From Planctomycetota bacterium (GTDB taxonomy: Bacteria > Planctomycetota > UBA1135 > UBA2386), in assembly GCA_016794035.1 (NCBI GenBank), contig JAEUHS010000062.1, positions 1 through 39,501 on the forward strand: a DNA stretch of 39,501 bases, written 5' to 3'. This document shows, in pieces, positions 13,800 through 23,170 of this stretch. Position 1 is the first letter of the stretch, and each line of letters starts with the position of its first letter. The notes under the pieces are model-generated. The model saw nothing but the letters and a program-made list of their open reading frames with translations. It did not search any database and was not told where the DNA came from. Made by a program: the position numbers and the translations under genes.

Positions 13800-16432
13800 C
13801 CGAGACCCGGCGGCCCGGCAGTCGCCTCGAGCAGGCGCTCGAGATCTTCCTGCAGGCGCCGCCGAGCAGCCGCGGCGACGCCGATCGCCTGCTGCAGCAG
13901 CACCCCGATCTGCACGAGGTGCTGGCGCCGATGGTGAGCCTGCCGCTGCCGGGTGGCGCCGAGGGCGAAACGGGCGGCGAACGCGTGCTCGGCGACTTCC
14001 GCCTGGTCCGCGAGATCGGTCGCGGCGCGATGGGCGTCGTCTACGAGGCCTGGCAGCGTTCGCTCGACCGGCGCGTGGCGGTCAAGGTGCTGACGTCGGG
14101 GCTGCTGGCCAGCCCGTCCGCGGTGGCGCGCTTCCGCCGCGAGGCCGCCGCCGCCGCGCGCTTGCAGCACCCGAACATCGTCGAGATCCACGGCTTCGGC
14201 GACGTCGACGGCGAGCACTTCTTCGCCATGCAGTTCGTCGACGGCCGGTCGCTGCACGAGCGCATGGCGGACTGGCGCACGCCCGAGCAGGCGGTGCGCC
14301 TGGCGACGCAGGTCGCCGCCGCGCTGGCGCATGCGCACGACCAGGGCCTGGTGCATCGGGACGTCAAGCCGGCCAACGTACTGATCGGCGACGACGGTTC
14401 GGTCCTGCTGACCGATTTCGGCGTCGCGCGCGACGCATCGCTGCCGTCGCTGACGCGCGAGGGCGGTTTCGTCGGCACGCTCGACTACGCAGCGCCCGAA
14501 CAGATCCGCGGCGAGCGCGTCGACGGGCGCGCCGACGTCTGGTCGCTCGGCGTGATCCTGTACGAACTGCTGCACGGCGCGCGCCCGTTCACCGCGGTGA
14601 CCCAGGAGGCGACGATGCGCAACATCCTGGTCGCCGAGCCGCCACCGCTGCGGGGCCTCGCCGGCGTCTCCACCGATCTCGCCGCCGTCGTCGATCGCGC
14701 GCTGCAGAAGAACCCGGTGCGGCGCTACGCCTCGGCCGCGGCGATGCTGCAGGACCTGCGCGCGCTGCAGCGCGGCGATCCGGTCAGCGCCCGGCTGCCG
14801 ACCTCGTTCGAACGCATGCTGCGGTTCATGCGGCGCGAGCCGTGGCGCGCGCTGGCCGCGGCGGTGACGCTGGTCGCGGTGCCGGTGACGGCCGCCAGCG
14901 CCGGCTACCTGTGGGCCAACGGGCCGCGCATCCGCGCGGCGGCAGCCGAAGAGCAGCGCATCGACCGCGACGACCGGCTGGCGCGGGCGTGGTTCGATCG
15001 CGCCCAGGGCAGGCCGGAGGCGGCGCTCGCGATCCTGCTGCCGTTGCCGGACGCGGACGCCGAGGTCGCGTTCACCCGTTCGCGCATCCTGCTCGACCTG
15101 CACCGCGACGACGAGGCGAACGCGCTGCTGCGCTCGCTGCCGCAGCCGAGCATGGAACTGACGCAGCAGGCCCTGGCCGGCCGGATGCCGTCGATCGACC
15201 GGCTGACGGCCGCCAGCGAGGATCCGTTCGACTGCTTCGTGCGCGCCGTGCTGCTGTTCGAGAGCAGCCGCGGCCACACGGCGAAGGGCCGCGCGCTCGC
15301 CGCCGCCGAGTTGATGGAGCATGTGATGCTGGTGTCGCCGCGCCCTCGCGCCAGCGACGCCGTGCACTTCGCGTTCCTCGCCCTGAACAGCGGTGACCGG
15401 TATCGCATGGTGCAGGCGGAACGTGTGCTCGCCGCGCACTTCGCCGCCAACACGACCGCCCGGCGCCTGCGCGCGATGCTGCTGGCAGAGACCGATCCGA
15501 AGGCGGCGCTCGCCTTCATCGCGGCCATGCCGGCCGATCCGGACCAGGCCGCCTACCTCGCGTCGGCGCGCGGTCGCGCCCACGAAGTCCTCGGCGACAC
15601 CGAGGCGGCGGCGGCAGCCTACCGCGAGGCCCTGACGTTCGACGAAGACCGCGGCTCGGACTGGGCCAATCTGGGCGCCGTGCTGCGCAAGCAGAAGCAC
15701 TTCGCCGAGGCGATCGCCGCGCTGCGTCGCGCCACCGCGCTGCGGCCGCGCAATCCGTTCTTCGCCAACCTGCTGGCGCTGGCGCTGCGCGATGCCGGGG
15801 AACCGGACGCGGCCGAGGCGATGTTCGCGGCGGCGGCGCAGGACTCCGACTACGCGCCGGCCTCCTACAACCTCGGCAACCTGCGGCTGCGGCGCGGCGA
15901 CCTGGCCGGCGGCATCGCGGCGCTGCGGCGCGCGGTCGAACTCGATCCGACCGACGGGCGCAGCGTCGCGAACCTCGGCGACGCCCTGGCGCGCGCCGGC
16001 GACAAGCAGGAGGCGCTGGCATGGTCCCTGCGGGCCGCCGAACTGGCGCCGCGCGACCTGACGCCGCAGTACAACGTCGCCAACCTGGCGCTCGACCTCG
16101 GCCTCGACGTGCTGGCGCTGCAGGCCGCGCGGCGGGCGCAGCAGAACGAGCCGGACAACGCCTACGGCTTCGAGATCCTGGCCAGCGCACTGCTGGCGCA
16201 GCAGGTCGTCGACGCGACCGCCGCACTGGCTGCCGCGCGCACCGCGAACGACCTGCGGCGCGGCAGGTCCCTCGATGCGCGGCTGCTGGTCGCCCGCGCC
16301 CTGTTCGCCGGAGGCTCGCGCGACGCGGCCGTCGCCGAACTCGAGGCCGCCAGGTCGACACCGGAGTTCGCCGCCGAGGCGGCTCGCGCCAGGATCGACG
16401 AGCTCGCCGCGAAGTGGCGCGACGCGCGCTGA
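13796..16432 (+). CDS. Transmembrane Ser/Thr protein kinase with C-terminal TPR repeats
   Basis: An 878-residue Hanks-type (PknB-like) kinase. Residues 67-330 form the kinase domain: glycine loop GRGAMGVVYEA at 75-85, ATP lysine in VAVKVL (Lys97), catalytic HRDVKPANVL (Asp189), DFG at 207-209 and APEQ near 233. A single membrane segment lies at about 351-373 (ALAAAVTLVAVPVTAASAGYLW). The remaining about 500 residues, predicted on the far side of the membrane, contain TPR units such as WANLGAVLRKQKHFAEAIAAL, SYNLGNLRLRRGDLAGGIAAL and VANLGDALARAGDKQEAL. It overlaps the ECF sigma gene by 4 bp, so the kinase probably senses a signal through the TPR part and acts on that sigma factor. That target is inference; the kinase residues are all present, so it should be active. 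Confidence 0.93.
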   Translation: MTETRRPGSRLEQALEIFLQAPPSSRGDADRLLQQHPDLHEVLAPMVSLPLPGGAEGETGGERVLGDFRLVREIGRGAMGVVYEAWQRSLDRRVAVKVLTSGLLASPSAVARFRREAAAAARLQHPNIVEIHGFGDVDGEHFFAMQFVDGRSLHERMADWRTPEQAVRLATQVAAALAHAHDQGLVHRDVKPANVLIGDDGSVLLTDFGVARDASLPSLTREGGFVGTLDYAAPEQIRGERVDGRADVWSLGVILYELLHGARPFTAVTQEATMRNILVAEPPPLRGLAGVSTDLAAVVDRALQKNPVRRYASAAAMLQDLRALQRGDPVSARLPTSFERMLRFMRREPWRALAAAVTLVAVPVTAASAGYLWANGPRIRAAAAEEQRIDRDDRLARAWFDRAQGRPEAALAILLPLPDADAEVAFTRSRILLDLHRDDEANALLRSLPQPSMELTQQALAGRMPSIDRLTAASEDPFDCFVRAVLLFESSRGHTAKGRALAAAELMEHVMLVSPRPRASDAVHFAFLALNSGDRYRMVQAERVLAAHFAANTTARRLRAMLLAETDPKAALAFIAAMPADPDQAAYLASARGRAHEVLGDTEAAAAAYREALTFDEDRGSDWANLGAVLRKQKHFAEAIAALRRATALRPRNPFFANLLALALRDAGEPDAAEAMFAAAAQDSDYAPASYNLGNLRLRRGDLAGGIAALRRAVELDPTDGRSVANLGDALARAGDKQEALAWSLRAAELAPRDLTPQYNVANLALDLGLDVLALQAARRAQQNEPDNAYGFEILASALLAQQVVDATAALAAARTANDLRRGRSLDARLLVARALFAGGSRDAAVAELEAARSTPEFAAEAARARIDELAAKWRDAR

Positions 16433-16439
16433 TCGCCGG

Positions 16440-16892
16440 TCACTTGCAGCAGCAGTCGCCGCAGCCCTTGACCCCTGCTTCGACGGACGTCGCGATCGCC
16501 GTCGCCTTCGCCACGGCCTGCTCGCGCGTCATGCCCGCGGCCTTCAGCGTCACGCCGCAGGTCGACATGTGCCGGCCGGCCTGCGCGCGGATCGGCACGG
16601 TGACGTCGAAGGCGCCGCCCTCGTCCAGCACGATCGGTCGGCCGGTCTGCATCGCCTCGCCGTCCTCCTTGTCCGACGACTTGCCGACCCTCGCCGCGTC
16701 CGTGCTGGCGCAGCACCTGGTGCCGCCGTCCATCGAGCAGTGCAACGACAGCCGCGTGCAGTCGGGGTTCTGCGCCGCGACCGAAGCGACGACGGCCTGC
16801 GCGTTCTTGCAGGCGTCGCACGTCGCCGTCGAGGCGCAGCCGGCGGCGAACGTGGTGGCGAGGAGAAGGACGGACGCAGAGAAGACGCGCAT
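16440..16892 (-). CDS. Cysteine-rich small lipoprotein of unknown function
   Basis: A 150-residue protein with a good lipobox (FAAGC, Cys19). It holds 12 cysteines in all, including CDAC near 25-28, an RCC pair, and a C-terminal tail GCGDCCCK. Between them is a beta-rich stretch (PIVLDEGGAFDVTVPIRA) and a helix with MTREQAVAKATAIATSV. The dense C-terminal cysteines could bind metal or haem-free metal clusters, or form disulfides outside the inner membrane. The start at 16892 gives the signal peptide; a CGGAG purine run lies about 6 nt upstream. It converges with the kinase gene, 7 bp apart. I recognise no family. Confidence 0.75.
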   Translation of the reverse strand: MRVFSASVLLLATTFAAGCASTATCDACKNAQAVVASVAAQNPDCTRLSLHCSMDGGTRCCASTDAARVGKSSDKEDGEAMQTGRPIVLDEGGAFDVTVPIRAQAGRHMSTCGVTLKAAGMTREQAVAKATAIATSVEAGVKGCGDCCCK

Positions 16893-17024
16893 GACGGCTC
16901 CGTGGCTCGTGGTTGCCCAGGAGGTTACCGGCGCCGGCCCGAACGCGACACCGCCGCAGTTCGTACGCGGCGGTCGCGCCGCCGCGCGCGGCTCACGACC
17001 GCGGGATCGCCTCAGCACCGCAGC

Positions 17025-17051
17025 GGCGGGCCGCGGGGTCCCGGGCCCGCC
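17025..17051 (-). terminator. GC hairpin after the tamB-tamL operon
   Basis: GGCGGGCC at 17025-17032 pairs perfectly with GGCCCGCC at 17044-17051, about 25 nt past the stop of the Omp85-type gene. No T-tract is present on the minus strand. Confidence 0.4.
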
Positions 17052-17076
17052 CGCGGCGCGGGCGGACCGCTTCCTC

Positions 17077-19170
17077 TCAGAACGGGTAGCCGACGCTGAG
17101 GTGCACCGCCCACTCGTCGTCCCCGGGCCGCTGGTCGGGGTTCCAGCCGCCGTCCAGACGCACCGGGCCGATCGGCAGCAGCAGCCGGATGCCGGCGCCG
17201 ATCGCGTAGCGCATGTCGTCGAGCGAGAAGTCCTGGACCCGGGCGCCGACGTTGCCGGCGTCGACGAACAGCGCACCTTCGAGCGTGCGCCACACCGGGA
17301 ACCGCAGCTCGGCACCGAACACGTTGCGGTACTCGCCGCCGACCGGCAGCCCGTCGACGTCCTGCGGGCCGAGCCGAGATTCGCGGAACGACCGCACCGA
17401 GCTCTCGCCGCCGCTGAACCAGCGCTCCTGCAACGGCACCAGCGCCGAACCCTCGTGCGGCCACAGCACGCTCTGCTCGCTGCGCAGCACCAGGTGGAAC
17501 GGGTCGAGCAGGCCGAGGTGCACCGCGGCGCGGAAGGCCAGCCGGTCGAGGTCGACGCTGGCGCCGAACGCCGGCGAGATGCGCTCGAACGACAGCAGCT
17601 CGGTGTGGCCTGCCTTCGGGAACAGCAGGTTGTCGCGCCGGTCGTTGCGCAGCTCGACGAAGACCTTGCCTTCGGTGAACTCGACCAGCTGATCCTGCGG
17701 CAACACCGTGAAGGCCCGGGCGTCCTGACGGTCCCGGTAGGTGTAGCCGACGCGCGCCGTCAGGCCGCCGAACAGAGGCCGGGCCAGCGCGACGGTGCCA
17801 CCGATCGCCTTGTCGGTGAACGACGGCTCCTCGCGCAGGAACCGCTCGCCGCCGATCGTCAGCACGGCCCCGGTCGCCAGGAAGTCCGGATCGCTGAGCG
17901 TCAGCTCGTTGCTGTTGCCCTTCTGGCTGATGCGGTTGTCGAGCACGACGCCGCGGCCGGTGCCGAACACGTTGCGATCCTCGAGGCGCAGACCGCCGCG
18001 CAGCTGCTCGTAGGAGCCGTAGCCGCCCAGGAACTCGATCGAACGCGACTCGTTCTCCTCGACCTGGATGCCGAGGTCCAGCCGCGACGGGTCGCCCTCG
18101 ACCGGCGTCTCGCGGATGTCGACCTTGCGGAACAGCCCCGTGCGATAGAGCCGGGTCAGCGCGTCGTCGATGCGCATGCCGTCGTAGCGATCGCCCTCGG
18201 CGAGGTCGAGCTTGCCGCGGATCACGCCGGCCATGGTGCGATCGTTGCCCGCGACGGTGACGTTCGCGATCGTCATGCGACGTCCGGGTTCGCCGCCGAC
18301 CTCGAGGCGCGCGACCAGCGGCGCATCGGCCGCGGGTTCGAGGCGCAGCGTCAGGGCCGGGGCCGGGTAGCCGCGCTGGCGCAGCGCGTTGCGCAGCGCG
18401 GTGCGATAGCCCTGCAGCTCGCCCTGCGCCTGCGGCCGGCCGACCGGTGGCGGCGGCAGGTCGTCGCCGAGGGCCTCGCGCAGCGCCGCCGCCACGTCGA
18501 CCGCGCCGATCGAGTGCACGTTGCCCTCCTCGACCGCGATCGTCACCTTGGCGACCGCACGTTCGAGGTCGACCTCGATCGCCGGCCCCTGCACGACCGC
18601 GTCGAGGCGGCCCTGCGAACGGTAGAACGAGCGCAGCTCCTCGACGAACGTGCGCACCTGCGATTCGACGAACACGTAGCCGCCGAGACTGAACGTGCCG
18701 TGGCGCTTGCGCGCCCACAACGCCAGCAGCCGATCGCGGCCGTAGACACGGTTGCCGTCGAGACGCATGTCGACGGTGACCAGCGGCCCTTCGTCGATGC
18801 GGAAGCGCACCTTCTGCACCGCTGGCCACGGCCCGTCCTCGGGCGGCGCCACGTAGTCGTAGTCGACCTTCGCGATTGGATAGCCGTCGGTGCGGTACAG
18901 GTCCTCGAGTTCGAGCGCCGCGTCGTAGACCGCGGACTCGCGCGTCGGGTCGCGCGAGAGATCGAACAGGTAGTCCTCGATGCGGCGGCGCAGGTCGATG
19001 CCGGCGATGCCGGAGTTGCCGGCGAACGCGACCTCGACCTCGACCGGCGCCCTGCCGGACGGGCCGGGCGTGGCCGCGGTATAGGTGGGATCGAGCACGC
19101 TGCAGGCGGCGAGCCACAGCACGAGCAGCGTGGCGCCGGCGCCGCGCGCGAAGCGACCCGCAGCCGTCAT
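17077..19170 (-). CDS. Omp85-family outer-membrane assembly protein with lipoprotein signal (TamL-like)
   Basis: A 697-residue protein of the BamA/TamA superfamily. The N-terminus carries a lipobox (LWLAAC, Cys23), unlike TamA of Proteobacteria. Residues about 45-400 contain several POTRA-type units, for instance DLYRTDGYPIAKVDYDYV, then VTVDMRLDGNRVYGRDRLL, and MTIANVTVAGNDRT followed by LTRLYRTGLFRKVDI. Residues about 400-697 form the surface-antigen (D15) beta-barrel: GGLRLEDRNVFGTGRG, the L6 signature as VRSF in SGGESSVRSFRES rather than the usual VRGF, LFVDAGNV, and an end in HLSVGYPF with terminal aromatic beta-signal. It begins inside the tamB stop (4-bp overlap), so the two act together in moving or folding outer-membrane material. 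A lipidated Omp85 next to tamB is the arrangement called TamL in Bacteroidetes. Confidence 0.88.
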   Translation of the reverse strand: MTAAGRFARGAGATLLVLWLAACSVLDPTYTAATPGPSGRAPVEVEVAFAGNSGIAGIDLRRRIEDYLFDLSRDPTRESAVYDAALELEDLYRTDGYPIAKVDYDYVAPPEDGPWPAVQKVRFRIDEGPLVTVDMRLDGNRVYGRDRLLALWARKRHGTFSLGGYVFVESQVRTFVEELRSFYRSQGRLDAVVQGPAIEVDLERAVAKVTIAVEEGNVHSIGAVDVAAALREALGDDLPPPPVGRPQAQGELQGYRTALRNALRQRGYPAPALTLRLEPAADAPLVARLEVGGEPGRRMTIANVTVAGNDRTMAGVIRGKLDLAEGDRYDGMRIDDALTRLYRTGLFRKVDIRETPVEGDPSRLDLGIQVEENESRSIEFLGGYGSYEQLRGGLRLEDRNVFGTGRGVVLDNRISQKGNSNELTLSDPDFLATGAVLTIGGERFLREEPSFTDKAIGGTVALARPLFGGLTARVGYTYRDRQDARAFTVLPQDQLVEFTEGKVFVELRNDRRDNLLFPKAGHTELLSFERISPAFGASVDLDRLAFRAAVHLGLLDPFHLVLRSEQSVLWPHEGSALVPLQERWFSGGESSVRSFRESRLGPQDVDGLPVGGEYRNVFGAELRFPVWRTLEGALFVDAGNVGARVQDFSLDDMRYAIGAGIRLLLPIGPVRLDGGWNPDQRPGDDEWAVHLSVGYPF

Positions 19171-22100
19171 CGGAACCTGAATCGCAACAGGAGGCCGAGG
19201 TTGTAGTCCTCGTAGGCGTCGCGCTCCACCTGCACGGCGACCCTGGGCAGCAGCTCGTATTCGACCAGGATGCTCTCGGTGCCGTTCTGGCTGACCTCGC
19301 GGCCGGTCTCGATCGTCAGGCGATCGAGCAGGCTCTCGCCCCGTTCGGTGCTGTCGCTGCCGAACCAGGCATCGAGCACCTCCTGGGCCAGGTAGCCGCC
19401 GACGAAGCGGGCCTGCCCCTCGGCGCCGCGCGCGACCAGCGTGCTCGGCAGCTGGCCGGTGGTCAGCAGCACGATCAGGTCCTGTGGCGGCAGCGGCGGC
19501 ACCGACGACAGCGTCACCTGCGGCACGTCGTAGCGACCGGTCACCGACATCGACACCAGGAAGCCGAGGCGCTTGCCTTCGGCCTGCACGGTCACGGTCG
19601 GGAACAACGGCTCGCTGCGCGTGAACGTCAGCAGGCCGCTGGTCACGCGCAGGTTGGCGCCCGGGAACCGCAGCAGGCCGCGGCGCATCGACATCGTGCC
19701 CTCGATGCGCGGTGCCGTGCCCTTGCCGCGCAGGCCGGCGGCGACGTCGACCTCGCCGTCGAACACGCTGGTGCGCACCTCGAACGGTTCGCTGGTCGTG
19801 ATCGCGACGTCGAACGTCAGCCGTTCGCCGAGCGCCGGCGGCAGCTCGACCAGACGCAGCCCCTCGTTGACGGTCTCGCCGCCCTTGCTGTTCAGGTCGG
19901 GCAGGATCGAGATGCGGCGCACGTACTTGCTGCCACGCCCGAGCACGATCTCGCCGCCGACCTGCAGGTCGCGCACGGTGCCGGCCGCGGTCAGATCCAC
20001 GGTCGCGCGCACCTTGGCGCCGTCGCCGCGGTAGAGCAGCAGATCCTGGCCCGTCAGCACGAACTCGACCGCGGCAGCGTCGATCGACGCCAACAGGTCG
20101 TCGTGTCGCACCGTGCCGCGGGCCTGGAAATCGCCGGCGCCGAGGGTGCCCGATGCGTCCACGAGGTCGACCCGGCCCGGCGTGTACTCCATCTGCGCGG
20201 CGAGCTTCTCGATGCGCGGCAGGTTGACGACCTTGAGCTCGCCGTCGCGCAGCGACACCGTCGCGCTGCGGACCGTCGCCGGACCGAGCGTCGCGAGCGG
20301 GCCGTCGAGTTCGACCTCACCGGTGGCGACGCCGCGCAGCGAGCCGATGCCGAGCAACGCCGGCGGCAGCTTGTCGAGCGCGAACTCGCGCACGCCGACC
20401 GTGCCCGCCAGGGTCGTGCGGTCGACGTCGACACGGCCGACCAGCAGGTCGGAGCGACGCAGGTTCGAACGCAGCTGCAGGGCCAGTTCGCCGCCGCCGA
20501 CCTGCAGCACCGCCGGCAACAGCTGCGTGCCGGTCTCGTCGCTGCGGATGTCGGCGGTGAAGCCGACCGCCCGATCGAGACCCAGCTCCTGCTCCAGCGA
20601 ACCGGCGCCGCGCAGCCGGATCCGCGTCTGCGCCGGGTCGTGCTCGACCGGCCCGACGTCGAGGCCGAGCTGCACGTCCGCGAGCGCCGGCAGCTCCGGC
20701 ACGCGCACGCCGCCGTCGGTCCAGCGCAGCTCGATGTCGGGCGCCAGCGCCCCCGGCGGGCCGATGCCGCGCACGTGACCGACGACGTGGCCATGCAGCT
20801 CGACGCCGCCGAACCAGGCCGCCGGCAGGCGGCCGAGGTCGAGCTCGGCGATCTCCGTCGTGATGCGCAGCGATGCGGCGGCGAGCTGCGGGTCCGCGGC
20901 CAGCACGCTGCCGAGCCCGCGCTCGGCCACGGCCTCCGCGTGCAGCTGCGCGGCGCCCGCCGCCTGCACATCGAGCTGCAGGTCCGACGACGACGCGGTG
21001 AGCCGCAGCGTGCCCGCCAGCGTCGCCGCCGGCGCGCGATCGTCGCCCGGCCGTTCGGCGGTGACGCGCAGCACGCACTCGCTGCCGTCGATCGACTGCA
21101 GTGCGGTGCCCGACCAGCGCAGCGGCACGATGCCCTCGCCGTGCAGCGCGAGCGCGATCGGCGCGCCGGCGTCGGTCTGCGCCCGCAGCGCGCCGAGCGT
21201 GATGCCGTCGGCACCGTGCTGCGCCTCGAGGTGCAGCGTCCACGGCACGTCGGCCGCCGGACCGGGCTCGCCGCCGGCGAAGATCGGCGCGAGCAGCGGC
21301 TGCGGCAGGCGGCCGCCGAGGTCGACGTTCGCGACCAGCGAATCGGGTTCGATGCCGTCGGGGCCGAGGCGGCAGCTGGCGTCGACGCCGAGGCTCGACG
21401 GCGAACCGGCGCCGAGCGCCGCGAGGCCGAGCCCGCGCACCTGCAGCGCCTCGACGGCCAGCGCGGCCCGGTCGGCGCGCGCGCGGCCGTCGGCGCTCGC
21501 GAACGACACCGCCGGCGTACGGCACGCGCCGAGTGCGAGCCGCACCTCGAGCTGCGGCTCGGCGAGGCTGCCGACCAGCGTGCCGTCGATGCGCCCGGAC
21601 AGCACGGCCTCGCCCACCGACGGCACGTCGGCCGTGAACTCGCGCAGCGTCAGCGCGAACTGCAGCGAACCGACGGCGTCGCGCCAGTTGCCGCTCGCCA
21701 GCGGGAACGTCCCGCGCTGCAGCTGCAGGTCGACGGCGCGCGCGTGCAGTTCCGAGGCGTCCAGCTGCAGCAGGCCGGCGGCGAACGAGCCGGCGAGCCG
21801 GCCCTCGATCGGCATCAGATCCAGCAGTTCTGCCGGCAGCAGTGCCGCATGCGGCGCCAGGTCGTCGATGCGCACCGCGAACCGCCCGGCCAGCGCGTCG
21901 AGCGACGGCGTGGTCGCGAACGGACTCGGCAACGTCAGCGCCCGCAGCTCGGCGGCGACGCCCGGCAGGTCGATCGTGGCGCGGTCCACCGCGATGCGCT
22001 CGCCGTCCAGCGAACCCTCGATGCGGCTCTTCTGCAGCCGGCGGCCCCGGTGCACCAGATCGCGCAGGTCGAGGCGGGCCTCGATGCGCGGCGGCGACAA

Positions 22101-22880
22101 CGACGCGCTGGCCTCGGCGTGCAGGTGGCCCTCGCGCACGCCGGCGCCGAGCCCGAACAGATCGAGCAGCGCGCCGGGATCGTCGACGTCGACCGTCGCC
22201 TGCACGCGTTCGTGGCCGCCTTCGGCCGCGCGGCGACGCACGCGCGCCTCGAGCCGCAGCCCGGCGTAGGCGATCGTGAACTCGCGGTCCGCACCGCCCG
22301 GGCGCAGTTCGACGTCGGCCGCCCCGGCCTGCGTGCCCGCGGGCGCCAGCAGGCGCAGTTCGTCGACGTGTACACGCGCCCCGCCGCCGCACAGGGCCAG
22401 CAGCGCCTCGTAGGGCGCCGGATCGAACGACCCGACGCCGGCCGCGGCGGACGCCTCGGCCGCGCCCGTCGGCCGGAGGTCCAGCACGACCAGGTCGGCG
22501 TGCACGGTCGCGGTGCGCAGGCCGGCGAGGTCGCCGCCGAGCAGCGCCAGCAGCGAGTAGTCCGCCTGCACGCGCACGCCGCGCAGTTCGCGCAGCGTCG
22601 ACGCGCCGCCCTCGACGAGCACGTCCTCGACGTCGATCGCCGTGACCCAGTCGCCGGCGAAGGCGCCGATCGCGACCCGTTCGGCGCCGAGCGCGTCGCG
22701 CAGCACGGCCTCGAGCTGCGGCCGCAGCAGCGGCGTCAGCAGCTGCCTGCGGAACCACCACGCCACCAGCAGCAGCACCGCGAGGATCGCCGAGGTCCAC
22801 AGCAGCACGCGCAGCGCGCGCCGCAGCACGCGCACGGGCCACGGGCGCGCCGGTTTCGCCTTCGGCACGGCCCCGGTCAT
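19167..22880 (-). CDS. tamB: TamB-type inner-membrane-anchored envelope spanning protein
   Basis: A 1237-residue protein. A single N-terminal membrane helix (about 27-45, LLWTSAILAVLLLVAWWF) is followed by a very long beta-rich region with alternating hydrophobic strands, as expected for an AsmA/TamB bridge through the periplasm. The final about 350 residues match the TamB (DUF490) domain: TVDLTAAGTVRDLQVGGEIV, IEGTMSMRRGLLRF, SVTGRYDVPQVTLSSVPPLP, IVLLTTGQLPS, and an end resembling outer-membrane strands (YNLGLLLRFRFR). Family roles are outer-membrane protein assembly and phospholipid transport. The ATG at 22880 is preferred over more distal starts because it places the membrane helix at the N-terminus. 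It precedes the Omp85 gene with an ATGA overlap, tamB first. Confidence 0.9.
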   Translation of the reverse strand: MTGAVPKAKPARPWPVRVLRRALRVLLWTSAILAVLLLVAWWFRRQLLTPLLRPQLEAVLRDALGAERVAIGAFAGDWVTAIDVEDVLVEGGASTLRELRGVRVQADYSLLALLGGDLAGLRTATVHADLVVLDLRPTGAAEASAAAGVGSFDPAPYEALLALCGGGARVHVDELRLLAPAGTQAGAADVELRPGGADREFTIAYAGLRLEARVRRRAAEGGHERVQATVDVDDPGALLDLFGLGAGVREGHLHAEASASLSPPRIEARLDLRDLVHRGRRLQKSRIEGSLDGERIAVDRATIDLPGVAAELRALTLPSPFATTPSLDALAGRFAVRIDDLAPHAALLPAELLDLMPIEGRLAGSFAAGLLQLDASELHARAVDLQLQRGTFPLASGNWRDAVGSLQFALTLREFTADVPSVGEAVLSGRIDGTLVGSLAEPQLEVRLALGACRTPAVSFASADGRARADRAALAVEALQVRGLGLAALGAGSPSSLGVDASCRLGPDGIEPDSLVANVDLGGRLPQPLLAPIFAGGEPGPAADVPWTLHLEAQHGADGITLGALRAQTDAGAPIALALHGEGIVPLRWSGTALQSIDGSECVLRVTAERPGDDRAPAATLAGTLRLTASSSDLQLDVQAAGAAQLHAEAVAERGLGSVLAADPQLAAASLRITTEIAELDLGRLPAAWFGGVELHGHVVGHVRGIGPPGALAPDIELRWTDGGVRVPELPALADVQLGLDVGPVEHDPAQTRIRLRGAGSLEQELGLDRAVGFTADIRSDETGTQLLPAVLQVGGGELALQLRSNLRRSDLLVGRVDVDRTTLAGTVGVREFALDKLPPALLGIGSLRGVATGEVELDGPLATLGPATVRSATVSLRDGELKVVNLPRIEKLAAQMEYTPGRVDLVDASGTLGAGDFQARGTVRHDDLLASIDAAAVEFVLTGQDLLLYRGDGAKVRATVDLTAAGTVRDLQVGGEIVLGRGSKYVRRISILPDLNSKGGETVNEGLRLVELPPALGERLTFDVAITTSEPFEVRTSVFDGEVDVAAGLRGKGTAPRIEGTMSMRRGLLRFPGANLRVTSGLLTFTRSEPLFPTVTVQAEGKRLGFLVSMSVTGRYDVPQVTLSSVPPLPPQDLIVLLTTGQLPSTLVARGAEGQARFVGGYLAQEVLDAWFGSDSTERGESLLDRLTIETGREVSQNGTESILVEYELLPRVAVQVERDAYEDYNLGLLLRFRFR

Positions 22881-23170
22881 CGTGGCCGCGACGCTCCGAT
22901 GCGACGGCGGCCTCGCGGCGCGCCGTCGACGCTGCGGGTCACGCGCGCCGGCGAAGGGTACATCGGCCCCGATGCTACCCGAGTCGCTCCGGCGCGCCGC
23001 GCGCGTTTCGACCGCGCGGTCGCACGCTCGGCCACCGGCCGTTGGCTGCACGACGCCCCCGTCAGGGCAGCGCGACCAGGCCGCCCGGTTCCGGTGCCAC
23101 CCGCGGCCGACCTGGACGGCTCCGCGATGCTCCTACCGCCGCGCCCGGCGATGGGCCAGAATGCCGCGCC
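22881..23170. promoter_or_regulatory. Divergent intergenic region between tamB and engB with an inverted repeat
   Basis: This 290-bp spacer holds no convincing gene. Its main feature is an imperfect inverted repeat at 22956-22980: GGGTACATCGG and CCGATGCTACCC, 11 bp plus one bulged base, separated by 2 nt. Read on the minus strand, one arm contains TAGCAT, the same -10-like hexamer seen before 9222, about 90 nt upstream of tamB. It could be an operator or a promoter element; the sequence does not decide. Confidence 0.4.
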
